Shown one piece after another: positions 1-12,448 of a stretch of 64,000 nt of DNA; within the stretch, counting starts at the first letter, position 1, and each line of letters opens with the position of its first letter. A program made the position numbers and the translations under genes. The notes beneath the pieces were generated by a model. It saw nothing but the letters and a program-made list of their open reading frames with translations. It searched no databases and was not told the origin of the DNA. Location: contig MEHQ01000067.1 of NCBI GenBank assembly GCA_008828725.1, positions 62,001 through 126,000 of the forward strand. The letters run 5' to 3'. Origin of the DNA: Saccharina japonica (Eukaryota > Sar > Phaeophyceae > Laminariales > Laminariaceae).

Positions 1-659
1 TGATATAACTTGCCTGTGTCTTTGCCCAACGTATCTAGAATAGGTGCATGAATACATCCCATCTATCCGGTGAAGACAAGTATGCACGGTGTCCTCCTGT
101 ATTGACAGGAGGGTATGTATCGATTTCATATGTTTGAAGCTCGCCTATTTGATGACCGGTAAGAAAATGCAGGTAAGCAGCGGGATACCAGACGTCAGAT
201 ATTGGTATAAGGGTCAACTGTAAGGGTGTGTCGTTGTAGGGCCAACACGACGCCGCAGCTGGACATTTCCCCTGATAATACATGTGATATTGACTCTGAG
301 TTTCCTATTTCCCATGCAGAGGTCGTGGGGCGTGCAAGGGCACAGTTTACTGACTAGAGTGATGTAGGGGCCTCACAAAGGCCAAATTAGGTCAATGACA
401 TCGAGTGTATACTATGTGTGCATACATCTCACATTCTGAGGACTGGAAGAAAGCTTAAACGTGTTCTAGAAAATTGTTTACATACTGTTTGCCCTACGAA
501 GATATCTACCCATAACGAATAACACGCAAACGCTTCCTGTAGTAGGGGTTTACCATGCGTTTGCCGAGGCTCCTCACCTTCGTAGCTCTATACACTCAAA
601 AAAGGGACGTTGGAAGAAACTCAAGTGCCATATATCGAATGAACAATCCCACGAGCTAA

Positions 660-1010
660 CTATGCAGTGGCAAATCTGTACCACGCCAATGGTGTTCCGG
701 CGAAGTTGAGCTTACGAACCCGGTCATCCCGAAACTGTTTCAGTTGGGCCGTGTCAACTCTATCGAAGCATGCTTCCGCAAACAACGTTAATGGCGAGTC
801 ATTCTTTGTCACACACCCAGGTGCAGTCTACAATTATTTCACAGTGCTGGGAGGTAAAAATGGGAAACATGTCGCCAAGTCGGGATAGTGTGCATTTCGT
901 CTGCGCAAGCTGCAGGTTGAGCAAGCTGAATGCAAAAACTCCCGGTATACAGGTTGCCATCGATCTGAAGGCATCAACGCTATTGCCCTATGACTCGCAC
1001 TATTGACAAC
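660..1010 (+). pseudogene. Decayed coding segment, inverted relative of 60.5-60.8 kb
   Basis: The plus-strand frame reads with short identities to the minus-strand frame at 60,461-60,805. Shared blocks include FVTH...VYNY, then a basic stretch ending VAKS, then RYTG.H..EG.NAI (the last in a shifted frame here). The two segments lie in opposite orientation about 60 kb apart, so conservation of an amino-acid frame suggests a common coding ancestor rather than chance. This copy is broken by a stop after VAKSG and a frame change. I do not recognise the protein. Nothing in the flanks suggests an intact promoter or splice structure. Confidence 0.4.
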
Positions 1011-1979
1011 ATGTAATTCTCGGTACGGGCCTTTTTAATTGGAGAGCTAACCAACTGCACTGAATAAGATCAACGCATAATACACGCACCTAACCCGTAA
1101 TATTGTGAATTGGTTGTACTTTAAAACGTTTCCACAACTTAAGTTGATTTGTTTAGGTGTAAAGACCTGAGACAAGGACCTTACAAAGCTTTTTATGCTA
1201 TCACGACCGAACGTGGGGTACGGCACAATCCCTAAGGACATATCGTAGATACATGTTTCGTGCAGGACGCACGACCTTCCATAAGGAAACCCTCCAATTG
1301 CCACGAAAAGCATGTTTTTTCAATGTATACGGTTCAAGGTCGTTATTAATTGCGTGGAAGAGAACAATGCGTCGCCTAGAAGGTCATGGCACGGCTGGGG
1401 TTCCACGGCTTGACTCGATACTACCTGACCGGTGGAACCCCGGATGTGCGCAACCACCGGTTGGTGTGATATGTGTTCAACCAAGTTTGTAATTGTTTCG
1501 TCCGGGCTAACAAAGTGAAATATTTGTCGCGTTGAGAGGAACAAAGGGCATCAAAGCCCTTTTTCGGGTGAAATGTGGAGCTCATGTGAGAACCTGAACA
1601 AAACAAAATCGTTTTAAGTATACTATTGATGAAGAAGTATGCCTTACCACTATGTCTGGAAGTGGGACGTTGGAGGGCACACAGCGAACCACACTTAGTT
1701 TAACATTACATTCACGGGTAAAACGGTACGTTTACAAGGATATTCCCTTTCCCTCAGGGTGGGCTGATCTTCGCCACTAGATGGTACTTGGGCGGCAACG
1801 TTCGCCACCAAACTGGCTCCACAATTTGTGCCACAAACCCGACGAGTGGAAGAACGAGGCGAACTGCAATGCTCGCCGTGAGGGGAGTTTGGTGGTACCT
1901 AGAAAACTACCTAGTAACAAGTTAGACGTAGTTTCAGATGTGACTGTTCAAGGGTAGGGCATATAAAGTAAGCCTCTTG

Positions 1980-2320
1980 GCCTCCGTATTCGGCAGCCCG
2001 GGGCCACCTCACTAGCCTATTTCGTAGCGTCTGTGCGTTTCGGTTTCGCGGTATTCACTGCCACCAAGTTCGCTGTTCTGATTGCCGAACCGAAAACGTT
2101 TTTTTTGTCTGTTGTTCAGTGATGATTATAGGTACTTGAAGAAGAGGGCTTAGGTCGGTGGTGACAATGAGGCTACACAATCTATCGCAGTCTTTGTAAA
2201 TTTACAGCCTTACCAAAAACCACACGAATTGCGGCGCGTACTTTCAACGTGTTTTACGTAAACCGGTAATCGGGTAGAATTTCATGATCGCAGATTATGT
2301 AAGGAAAGCGACGTATACGT
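1980..2320 (+). pseudogene. Decayed coding segment, relative of 61.5-61.85 kb
   Basis: Nucleotide similarity to 61,520-61,850 is obvious in the same orientation (offset about 59.5 kb). In one plus frame both copies give matching residues such as SVVT.RLH..SQSL. This copy contains stops (after VQ, within the SQSL region) whereas the right copy is open for 72 codons. Part of the same stretch is also recognisable at about 17,060-17,260 and 48,610-48,850. Function is unknown. It is best read as one piece of the large decayed repeat gene. Confidence 0.4.
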
Positions 2321-2739
2321 CTAGCTAAATCCATAGGGCTAGCTGAATTCAACGATTCAGGGCCACTGACGCAAGAGTGACTACGCTGTTGATTAACCTT
2401 TTATATCATACCATTCGTATGGTGGGCGTCGTATCACACGGTGAGCACGTCAATGATGATTAGAAAGTGGCATTTCTTTCGTCGCGAGAATGCCGGCACC
2501 CGTGCCTGCCGTAGGTGGGGTGTCGGGCTTACTATCCGGCGCCACTGTGCGAACTGTTGTTGACCGCCTGTTTCCCCCCTTTTCAAGGGTATGGTATAGC
2601 TATTTAGACCGTTGGTGCATGGACACCCGATTAACTTTGGAACGTGGGTGAATGTAGTGGTCACCGGCCTACCCCTCGTTCTAAAAGTAATCCCGATGCG
2701 AGGTTGCGTAAAAAACAACATACGTTCACGTAACAAACT

Positions 2740-3140
2740 TTGAATCAATATACGAAGCAAACGTTCAAGACATACCTAGTTTTCGTGTCCGAGGCACACC
2801 ATGTTTCCGCCGTCATTATGGGACACGTTAACACGCGAGGTCGAGTGTCGAGCAAATGCCGGGATCGTTCCACAGTTGTCCGGGCGTGGGACGCAGCGAG
2901 TTGTAGTATGGGCAGCACAGCGACAGACGTTCTTACAGAATAGATGAGGTGGGAGTCCGGCAAGTGCGCACGACGATCGGTAGGTATGAAATAACCACGG
3001 GCCTCGGCGACGAATAAGCTTCGTCGCAAAACGGCGTCCCTGGATACGGACGCCCTGCTGCTTTGCGAGCATACCGCAAGTAATACTGCAGAGTTTCTAC
3101 GGGAAAATGGACGCGGGGGCCACCATTTTTCAATGTGCAA
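2740..3140 (+). pseudogene. Decayed coding segment, relative of 62.2-62.63 kb
   Basis: Plus-strand frames here and at 62,200-62,627 share YLVFVSEAH, then MGH followed by RG/HG, VSS and RDRS, then after a frame change WESG..ARRSVG, ASATNK, D.DAL and a final RRG/GRGG...H.S block. The agreement runs over about 120 residues, interrupted here by stops and small indels. Frame agreement between copies this diverged suggests they were protein-coding until fairly late. I do not recognise a domain. The large minus-strand open frames over the same bases are shadows. Confidence 0.45.
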
Positions 3141-3456
3141 GTTTGTGTATAACTAGTACGACAAACAATAAGCGGTGAAGTTAATACGGCATAAATCAGA
3201 AACGGCATTGAGAGAAATTCAAACGAGAAGACAGGTATGAGTGTGTAACAGAGAGGCTTCATTCATACCAAACTTTATCGAACTTATGCGTCGAGGAAAT
3301 TATACTGGAGTACTCCGAGGCCCACTACGTAAATATTACAGCTTGAAACGAACGATACAATGAAAACTTATCATTGGGTAACCATTTATCATATGACGTC
3401 GAGCCATCCCGTGACGCACCTATAAATAACATCCACAGTTTCACCTTTTCGCCTTC

Positions 3457-3540
3457 GATGGGAACATCACTTTCATCGGAAGTACGACCTGCACCAACAC
3501 TCTTTGGTTCAGTGGATTTCAAAACAACTGGCAAAGCTAA
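3457..3540 (+). pseudogene. Beta-helix-like repeat relic (N-I-T-F type)
   Basis: One plus-strand frame reads DGNITFIGSTTCTN followed by LWFSGFQNNWQS and a stop. The copy at 62,985-63,071 reads NSNITFIDNTTCTNN and FSGVWRNNWPS with the stop at the same place. Alternating Asn/Thr/hydrophobic residues with F..N and a late Gly resemble the short repeats of polymorphic-outer-membrane-protein or pectin-lyase-like beta-helices; that family assignment is inference from pattern alone. The shared stop may be ancestral or may mark a lost exon edge. Confidence 0.45.
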
Positions 3541-4156
3541 TTCCTAGCTTGTGTTGTTGTGTTCATTTAGTTGTGTTTTTCGTATCGATAACGTCGGTTT
3601 CCGGGTGAAAAATATTACGTGTGTTGAGGTTTTGAACAAAATGCTCTAAACGATGCACCCAAGCTGAGGGCTCCGCCATGGTGACCTTCTAACAGGCAAG
3701 TGACATGCGGTGGACCTGGTAGCTGCTCGAGTCAGTAGTTCAGGAGTGCGTCGTCGTAAAAACGGCGAGCACAGGGGTGTGAACAGAGCACGGAACCTAA
3801 ATATAGCGACCTTGAACATTTAGATGGTACATTAACGGTTATGCCAGATCGGTTTCCAGAAGTAATCATGTTGCATTATATTCGAATCATACGCATTCCA
3901 CCTCATACTCTAAAGATATAAAGTGTTACTTGTGTACGCTGGTGTTCTCTCTGGCCCAACGGTACGTGATAGAGAAGCCCTCGACATATGATATTTCCCA
4001 GTTGTGGGGAAATTGACGTTGTCACCACGCGTCGACAGGAGGGAATTTTAGATACAACTATGTTGGATTGAAACCAGCCCATTGTTTGCGCGATTCACGT
4101 TGCAGCGCTGATAAGTCGTATCCAGGACGTTCGACGCAAAATACAGCGTCAATCCC

Positions 4157-4420
4157 ATGCTTGTGTGTGGTTGTAGAGGAGGAATCATGCAGTGGGTGGC
4201 TGTTTTCTTCAACGTTAGGCGTACCCCTGACGGGTGGTCCGCATACGTTGAACACAACAGATCGGGACCCTCCAAGTGCACAGCTGCTGGCACTTCAAAC
4301 ATTTTGACGGCCGCGAACATTCCCGTACGAAGACGCCATTGTGTGGAGAACAAAGTATGCAATCACCCTGTACCACATTTCCGTTTTCCGTATAAGGTTT
4401 CCAATGCCCTGGACCGCTGA
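4157..4420 (+). pseudogene. Decayed coding segment, relative of 63.65-63.95 kb
   Basis: An 87-codon open plus frame aligns without gaps over much of its length with the open frame at 63,656-63,949. Shared elements are MLV.G.R.G, VAV, DGW..Y, PSK.TAA, TAAN.P, then VE..VC..PVPHFR.PY.V and a final ALD before the stop. It is one of the best preserved frames of the decayed family. No known domain is recognised. The minus-strand frames covering the same positions are shadows. It lies about 140 bp downstream of marker motif 2, as does its partner. Confidence 0.45.
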
Positions 4421-7400
4421 GGACCGCTTATCATTTTGTAAAGCGATTGGTTGACACTCAGTGCTTGCTCCATGATCTCAATTACCCGTAACATAAACCC
4501 AACCAGCCCCTTCTTAGGGTCGGTCACTTTTCCATTCGTACACCGCCCGCGTTAACAAAATTATTAAGCCCATGGCAAGACTTTGGCTAAGGGTGCCAGG
4601 TCTGTGTTTTGTATACACAACACCTAATACTTGCGGGTTCCACATTTTCGAGCGCAGCCTTCATACGCAGGGTGTGAGGGAGGCGAGCTCCATGCGTGGG
4701 CGGACGCACAAATACACACCGCCCTTCAATTGCAGTCTCCAAGTGTATATGAATCGAGTCCTATGTTGCACTCTTTGACCCCTGCGACGTGTCGGCGGGC
4801 TAGTCCCTTCGTCTCGAAGAGAACTGTATCGCCACGAGTTTCTAAAATAAAATTAATACTAAACTAAGAAACACGTCAGCTGTGTAATCTCCCGACCGGT
4901 CGATATTCAGCTTTGCTTCCTGCGTGGTGTTATTCCATTTTAGTTTGATAACAGGTGTTGTTCCTCATGATTGACTACTGGCCGGTGACTCCCCTGGATG
5001 CCAACAGGATCGACGTGACGATATTACTTGTAGAACGATTTCCGACTGATTTCGCCTCACATCATCACGTGTAATAAAAACAGCAGATCACACGAAAGGG
5101 GCACATAGATAGGTAAGGGGTACGAAGGACACAATGGACATTGTAAATCTTCCATGATAAAACGACGTCTTATAGAATTAATATGAACAAGTGCTGTATC
5201 ATGTCCACACTGAATCTATCGCACACATAAAAATTCACCGAATATAGACTGCCGCTTTCTCTTGTCAATCCTGCCGTACGTGAACCCCGCCTTAAAACAG
5301 TCTCTGCACATCTGTAAACTCCCCAAACCGTTGAACATGCCCTACCACCCAGTACCACCACCAAACAATATAACTGTGAACCTTCTGTGTTAATTCTTCG
5401 TCTAAAATAGTAAAAATCTGGGAAGATACTAAATCTTCCGTTCTTTTGAGTATTTCTAATTGGTGGACACCCGCAATTGCTTTCGAATCAAAGCATTACG
5501 AGTATTCGTATGTTTCTAAGGTATGGGATCGGAGCTTAAAAAAACAGCAAAGGACGGCAATATGTTGTACTCGCGTTGGGAGTTGGTCATGCGTCGATGT
5601 AGTCTACAGGAGTCCCAGTGGTCACAGATAGCAAGAAATAGTGTTTTCGTTTCTCGCTGCCACGACAGGCTGCGGCTTACTTCTGCTGCTGCTGCTGCTG
5701 CTGGTGACTGCTGTCCCTGCTGCTATACTGCTGCTGCTGTGATGTTATTGTGTGCTTCTCCTCTTGCTGCTGCGTCGTAGTTTGTCTTTGAGCAGAAGGC
5801 AGTGTATATACGAAATCTATACGTGACACACCACTCCCGTAGATTGCCGTATCGCCACCAAACATATACCTCAGTGACTTTGCTCTTACCAATACGTGAC
5901 TCTCCACGTAAACTGCTTTGTCCCCAAAGCTGTACACCACACTTCGGTCTTGCGAACAAATGTCTCCCATAAATTGCCTTCACGGAATAGCGAGCCACCA
6001 AAACACCGCGATATCACACTGCACTCTTCACCCTTCTCGGTCTATGAAAAAAGTTGGGAGCAATGCTTCGATACCCTCACTATATCAACGTACTGCTCTC
6101 GTATCGCGATTGTGTGAGGTATGTGACGTACATACGCGTCCACGATAGAGTTAACAAGCTCTGTTAATGCCAGTTCCTCTGTGTAGGTGAACATGTGTAA
6201 GAGGTAATGAAACAACCCATGCGTTTTGTAGGGTTTACACTTGTTAGAACACATTTATGGCTGCCTCGCTTCTCTTCCGAATCCTACCCCAAACACTATG
6301 TATCCAGTGATCCCTGGAATGGACCACCTCCGTCATATTTAGCATCAGTCAAAGCATGCTGCAATAAACAAAACCAGAGGTGGGACAGGCAAAGGTATAT
6401 AGCCTGGTATAAATTTGCATTCGTAATAAAATGCATTGGTATAACTTCGAATAGTCATCGCCTCCGAGCAACTTTATATCTAAACAAATGCTGATGGTCG
6501 TCGCGTGAGGGTCTCTACAAACAAGCGCAGGAACAAACGGTTATATACGTTATAAGCTAATCCCAATCGTGTGCATACTCCACAAAAAACCCAGACATAT
6601 GGCGAACCTTCCCGGGTGACAGCGAGCCGTCAGTGACGTACGCGAGACCCGCTCATTGGAAGTGGTTGTTCGTTACTCCCTTTTTAACCAATGTGCTTCC
6701 TATACATTCGTTTCTGCCAGGCGTTGTGTGAGTGAGAAATGTTGCAGATGTTAGCCCCAAGATGCGCCGTACTGAGGGCAACGACGACAAGGCGGTGGCG
6801 AGTTTCCAACAGACTAGATATATTCGGGCTTAGAAATTACGTTTTTACCTGATGGACAGTGAACCGCAAAGAGGAAGGGTATGATAAGTGTAGGATGTGG
6901 CGGCGAAACTATCTGTCGGACTGCCGGGGCTCTTTAACCCGATATCGCGGGAAGACATGTATAGTATTGTCCACTCTTTCCCATGTTCTACCTACCTTTC
7001 GGGATTGTTCAATAGGTCGCACGTCTGGAATTGTTCGAAATCAGTGTTTGGGCGCGGTATCGAGGTCTTTCTCTGAGGAGCCTCGTCAAACATAGTTGTA
7101 TTCATACCACGCTGCGTTCGGAGGAAAATTGGCAAAATGATGTACGACTTTCAGACCCCGGCATGTAGATCATCAAGCCTATTACATTTTTCTAACAACA
7201 ATACAGTATGCTAGAGCGGTATCGGACAAATATATGTTCCCAGAATATCCGTATGATAAGCATCCCGCCCTTAAAACCTGATGTATGGCGAGATGGTCAT
7301 GTATTAATGACGAAATAGTGAATAACTGATCCGCCAGATGTGTGGAGGTCTGCACGTTGTCACCCGGTCCAGACAGGAGGGTATGCATCAAGTTCTGATG

Positions 7401-10050
7401 TTTGAAACCGCGCATTTGACGAGCGGTGAGCATGCAGCACTGGGTGGCGGAATCATAGAGATTAAACTAAGATACAACCGCCACCTATGCATGCGTCGTC
7501 ATAGAGAGAGCACCTTGCTGCAGCTGGACATTTACCGCAAACGCTGGGGTGCTCTGTGCAGGCTGGTTTCAAATGTCTGAGTCCAATGGCGATAGGCATC
7601 CAATATCGTAAGTCAGTATTTTTGACGGGTCTACACCAGCCTGTACCTCGACGACATCGGACGCATACCACGCGTGTAAAAGACCCACACTTTGCAAATA
7701 CAAGGGTATTAACCCACGCATTCGGTATCATTGTTTACTGGCACTGTGTGCCATACGAAGATATCTGCCCCTCTCCGAAACTTGATCAGCCAGCGTTCAA
7801 GGGGGGGGTTCTTCGTCATGCACACTATTGCGCTCAACTATGCGCTCAAATGTGTTGTGAGAAAATGGTCGCCAACCTGTTTTTTGCCATTCGGACATAC
7901 AGCAGTTCACTCACACTGAAAAACTCCATGAAGCTCCAGGGACAGTCGCCTCTTGGTCTCGTGGACAGTTGAAATAAATAAAATTTGATAACAAAAAACG
8001 TAGAAGATGCCGACATACCGCACCTATTTATAGTGCCTGCTAACGTGTAGCTATCCTGTGAATAGTACAGAGTTACTAAGTTGGATGCAGATAATTTCCT
8101 GTCCAGTGGTCACCGGAGGTCTGGAGGCAAGAATAGCACTGCGGTAAACTTTGCACTATTTACTACCTGTATTCCTCGCTGCAGGTCCCGTTCTCCGGAG
8201 GTCTACCCAACCGCACTGGGTTTGACGAGTACTTTAAGTCCCGTGTTTCTTGTGTATCAGTCGATCCTTAACAAAATTGCGAAGTCGGTTGTTCTTTGGT
8301 GTTAGGGAATAGGTATCCACAAGCGCGGAAAATGAGGAGCATTTGATGCTGCCCCGACCATCCGTCTATTGGGTCCGATCACAGAGGCACTGTGTTGCAT
8401 GGCGTACTGTTGACCGAGCTCTGAACATCCCTTCCCCACGCCGGCTTGTTTGTGTGGAACACTCTGATATTGATATTATGGCACGAACATGAACTGGTAC
8501 ACCCCAGCTGCAGCATGTGTCGTCGATCAGAGGTATAGTCACTCCACGGTGGCGATATATCCACAAGCTAGATAAACCACGTTTGCTGTGTATCTGCCTC
8601 CACAGTAGATTACGAGCTGAAGGGCTTCACATATGTCCCACGCGATGAACAACGCGCAACGCCACCGGGCCTGGATATGGAGTATTCTCCATTCCATATG
8701 TTTGAAACACGCCCATATCGTGAAGACAAATCTGCAGTAGCAAGGAGCGGCATCCAAGACGTCTACTAAGGATATACAAGGCTCGCTCGTGTAAGTGTGC
8801 CATTAGAAAAACATCTTCATGCTGCTAGTAGATGTGTCGCGCAAGTTCGGCCCGTTATTCAATCGGTGATGTTTAGACCTGACACGTTCGTCGTCCGAGG
8901 GCCCGTTGTATTATCTGCAGTCCTCTTGACGCTTACACCCACCCTCTACGTCGAACACATTGAGCGAAACCGCATGTGTGCAGGCATCCGCTTCCGCAGC
9001 TCTATTCACCATTTCGTGTTCCGATGTTGGGAATACCCTGAACAATTGGAGCAGCGTACAGGCGTAACGGATTGATAAGCACACATATTACCACCATGTA
9101 CATTCAACCAAGCAGTGTTTGTAGGCAGTCACTCTTCGCCTTGTACACAGTGTGCGTCAGCCATTATGTCGAAGGTTTGCTATGTACCGCTCGATAAACG
9201 TATACTAGGTACATATTTGAAAATAAATGCTGCGAGATGCGCTTTCCCGCAGGTAATGCCGGCTAACGTATAGCTAAATGTTGAAGTTTGTGGAATAGTT
9301 TTGCCTTATTCGTGTATGTGACAAGCCGGGTGCAGGGAGATTCTTTGAGTAGGTCCCCATGTGTCTATAATCAATCGTGAGATGTAAACCGGTGTGATTT
9401 GCACTTGAGAAACAGGCCTCGACTTGCGCCTTATGTGAGGAGCTATCGAATTACATTGGACACTATATATTTTGTTCATTTACGTAACCCTTGGGATGGT
9501 GTATCCGTGCTATATACCATTCAAGGTATATCACATTCGATTGTTGACCGAGGTAACCTGCTCACGGAGCGAAATACTGGATTGTGCTAGAGCGCTACCC
9601 TGACGGTTGCCCACATATCATTGCGTGGCTGTGGGCCACTCTCTTGTACTGCAACTAGCGACCATCATGATGTGTGTTTGGTGCACTGCGTTGAAGAGCC
9701 GACATCGAAAGACATGCATTCCAACGGAAACACTGTGCCGTCCCATTTCACCGTGCAGTCGGATTGGCGGTTTCGTGGAAAACGGGTCGTCGCTTGTAGT
9801 TACGGCACGATCCTGTCATGAAGTAGAACATTTGATTTTGTATTCATAGCGATATGCACTTGAACGTTACACTTAGAGTTGTAGCGACATGTTCTTAAAC
9901 ACAATCGCTAGGGCAAAGATAAACCAGGAGTTGGCGGCGATGGTTTGTTTTACGATGGCGAAATACCACACGAAATTGCCATATACATTACTGAAACAGG
10001 TTTGGTTTCGCTCCAAGAACACATCAGGTGGGTCCAAAGACACAAAGTTC
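4421..10050. other. Stretch without recognisable genes (array units)
   Basis: Apart from the repeat markers and the CTG tract described separately, I see no gene. Open frames at 7,556-7,972 (138 codons) and 9,889-10,296 (135 codons) are the longest but show no motif, and the latter is open on both strands. A segment near 9,710-9,790 reads SNGNTVPSHFTVQ and matches a tandemly duplicated block at 51.0-51.6 kb, so it belongs to the same decayed family. Confidence 0.5.
5680..5770. repeat. Imperfect CTG/CAG microsatellite
   Basis: A run of TGC/CTG triplets starts near 5,682 and continues with interruptions to about 5,770. It gives poly-Gln on the minus strand and poly-Ala on the plus strand, which explains the chance open frames here. 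Similar CAG tracts occur at 20.3-20.7, 29.6 and 40.1 kb. Confidence 0.85.
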
Positions 10051-10570
10051 CTTGCAACGCCACATGCAGCTACAAAACGATATACCCAATTACTAACTAG
10101 TCTTGGAACAGTAAAAAATAAACAGACGAGCGCTACGGTCGGCAGAGTCACGTCTAAGGGAAACAAATGCACCCATTTGCCAGGCCCAGATATAGACCAT
10201 GGAGATGATATGTTAACGGTCATCATGAGTTTGTCAAGGGCGGTATCCCCGCGGATACGATGCCCCACTATCCGTGTACTACGCATCCGACCTTAAACAC
10301 TTGATCTAGATGAGGTTGACACCATGGACAGGCGTACGTAACAAATTCTGAAAACTAATAATCATGTTCGTGTGAAGAAGCATGTACGTTGTCACTAGCT
10401 TACCTGTAGGCAGGAGGATACTGTATATAAAACATTTGTTTTGTATGAAACCCCCGCGGTGGTATAGATGAATATGCAGCGCGGAGTAGCAAAACACTAA
10501 ACGCCAGGCGCAGACAAAAACGTCACTTGCACGTATTGATTGTTGTAGAGACCCTATCATGCTGTATGTA

Positions 10571-10960
10571 GATGGACGTTTCCCGCAATCGTAAGCGTTC
10601 CCTCGACAGGGGATTCCCAGACGTCCAAAAGGAAACTCGTCTGGGGCCACCACCGTCACAGGGAATACACTGGAGTCCTTCGATGTCTATGAAATTCCTT
10701 TTACGTAGACAATATCGGGTGGACACCAAGTATGCAGGCAGCCCAAACTCTCCGAGTATTTGAGTAGGCCACGACGTGGTCGAGCAAATCGTTGACAGAC
10801 GCTGTGTACAACATACCTTCCCCAACTCACACAACGCGAAGTACGAGTCTTGATTAGTAACGCACACCGGTGCAGTTCACTGTTTTCAAACGAAGGTGAT
10901 CTTACGGTGGCAGACGTGTGACAAAATGGTGAATGGCATGCACTACAGATACGCAAGCTC
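10571..10960. repeat. Near-identical block shared with 42,682-43,070
   Basis: By eye only about a dozen positions differ over roughly 400 bp from the right copy, while flanking sequence on both sides is much more diverged. Plus-strand frame 10,572-10,763 (63 codons, starting MDVSRNRK) and minus-strand frames at 10,687-10,956 are open in both copies, but none has a recognisable domain. Recent gene conversion, a recently moved element, or constraint are possible; no terminal repeats are visible. Confidence 0.7.
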
Positions 10961-12367
10961 TAGAAGCAGCAAACATAATGCACAACGCAGAGATAGTCAT
11001 ATGTATGAAGGCACGCACTGTACTGCTATACATGTTGACCAATAGGAGGACATTTATTTCGTGAAATGGGTCTCCTAATCTGGGAACCTACCCGACAACA
11101 TGAAAAAATGATGCATGATGCGTTTTCGATGTCGTACCTGTCCCCTGTGTTTGTGTATTGGTATTTAAGTACACTATTTCACGCGGTTGATTGTTCGTGG
11201 CGGCGGCGCACAAAGAACTTCAATATTATAATGCTCCAGTTTGTGCCACAATACGAGTAGGATAAGTTCGAAGACACCGACTTCCAAATTGCGTACAATG
11301 ATGATAATGCAACACCTAGCTAAGTATATATTAACTTGTCTGCGATGTATAGTAAACCAACAGGTTAAGGCTATGGCGGGCACACGTCGCCGTTACGATC
11401 AGATTGTTCAAAGTCTCAGCGTCGAACGCTCGAGTGACTAGCAGATTGGTTACGTTGGGTGCTGTTTTGTGTTGCGTTGTGCACTGCCATACGGTTGTAT
11501 GCTACGTTCCCCGAATATATATTGAATTGTATCTGGCACTGAACCACTTGTGGGAGTGACGTAAGCTCGGTGGTCGTAATAAGGCCACCCCTATTACCGC
11601 AGCATTGGTCAACTGGTGGCTTAAGCTTTAATCCAACGAAATGATGTATGCACTGTAAACCCTTGCCTTTGGTGGAGCTGGACCAGGGAAGAATACCAGG
11701 ATTATAGACTCGGTAGGCTCGGAGTCTTGCGCTCGCCCCACAATCAACGATTGAGGGCCAGTGGTTGCGCTCTTGATGCAATTCCATGTAACACCCCCTT
11801 GCTGTGTGTTTCATGTACCGTGGAATGCATCGCCATCGATGCGTTAGGTAGTGACGTAGTTGCATAAAGGCTGGAGTCAAGATGAGGTTCCCTCGCCGCA
11901 ACTCTATGCCGGGTGTCGAACGGCGTACCCATCGCCACGATACAGAGAATCGTTTATCATTGACCTTCTCATACTAGGCGAGGATTGCGGATTACGCCAG
12001 TTGGACCGTAGGTGTCACGTTACCACACAAGATAGTTTACATGAGTAAATAGGGGGGTGTAGGCCTCTGCTGCTAATATTATGAATAATCACGACGCATG
12101 GTGTGGATACGTGAACCACTTTTGAACTACCAAGTATAATATTGATTCAACAACTTCCAGGCTCTTTCGTGCTCGAGGCTCATCCCTTCGGGAGCTCTGC
12201 ACCAAACCCAGAAACCCACTTTGTATAAGTTTATAAGCTAAGCTCAGTATCATGCAACGTTCGTATCGGATTGGAATGCCGCAAAGTTACGACGCCGGCA
12301 CGCGTTAAACAGTTTGACTCAAATATGAAACCCTTTGCGTGCACGGTTCTCATCATCGTGTCCCCCC

Positions 12368-12448
12368 ATTGTCGTCTTCGATAGAAACACCACCTCCAGT
12401 GAAAGCACCACGGTCTCCAACAACACGTCCTCGTGTGTTGAGGTAGGA
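12368..12448 (+). pseudogene. Beta-helix-like repeat relic
   Basis: The plus frame reads IVVFDRNTTSSESTTVSNNTS, an Asn/Thr/Ser-rich F..N...T..NNTS pattern like the other relics of this family. It lies in the part of the left duplication missing or rearranged in the right copy. No larger open frame surrounds it. Confidence 0.35.

Larger units (their letters stand above)
1..10050 (+). repeat. Degenerate higher-order repeat array, left block
   Basis: No intact gene is visible; open frames are short and mostly chance. Long units recur in the same orientation and can be followed by two ordered markers. Marker 1 resembles CCTTAAACACTTGATCTAGA and lies near 3,885, 7,240 and 10,270. Marker 2 (GACAGGAGGGTAT-like) follows 115-145 bp later, near 4,018, 7,358 and 10,390, and also occurs near 105, whose marker 1 would lie before the window. 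The same pair occurs near 15,815/15,960 and 63,435/63,550. A third motif (GCAGCTGGACATTTCCC-like) lies near 250, 7,520 and 10,575. Much of 600-4,400 has a colinear relative at 61.5-64 kb. The units look like very old tandem duplications, 3-5.5 kb long. Plus-strand coding relics inside are listed separately. Confidence 0.6.

Noticed and set aside
5677-5970. Poly-Gln open frame on the minus strand
   Set aside because: Produced by the CTG microsatellite; no other coding evidence.
9889-10296. 135- and 137-codon open frames on opposite strands
   Set aside because: Both strands are open over the same bases, there is no domain, and the right duplicate does not keep them.
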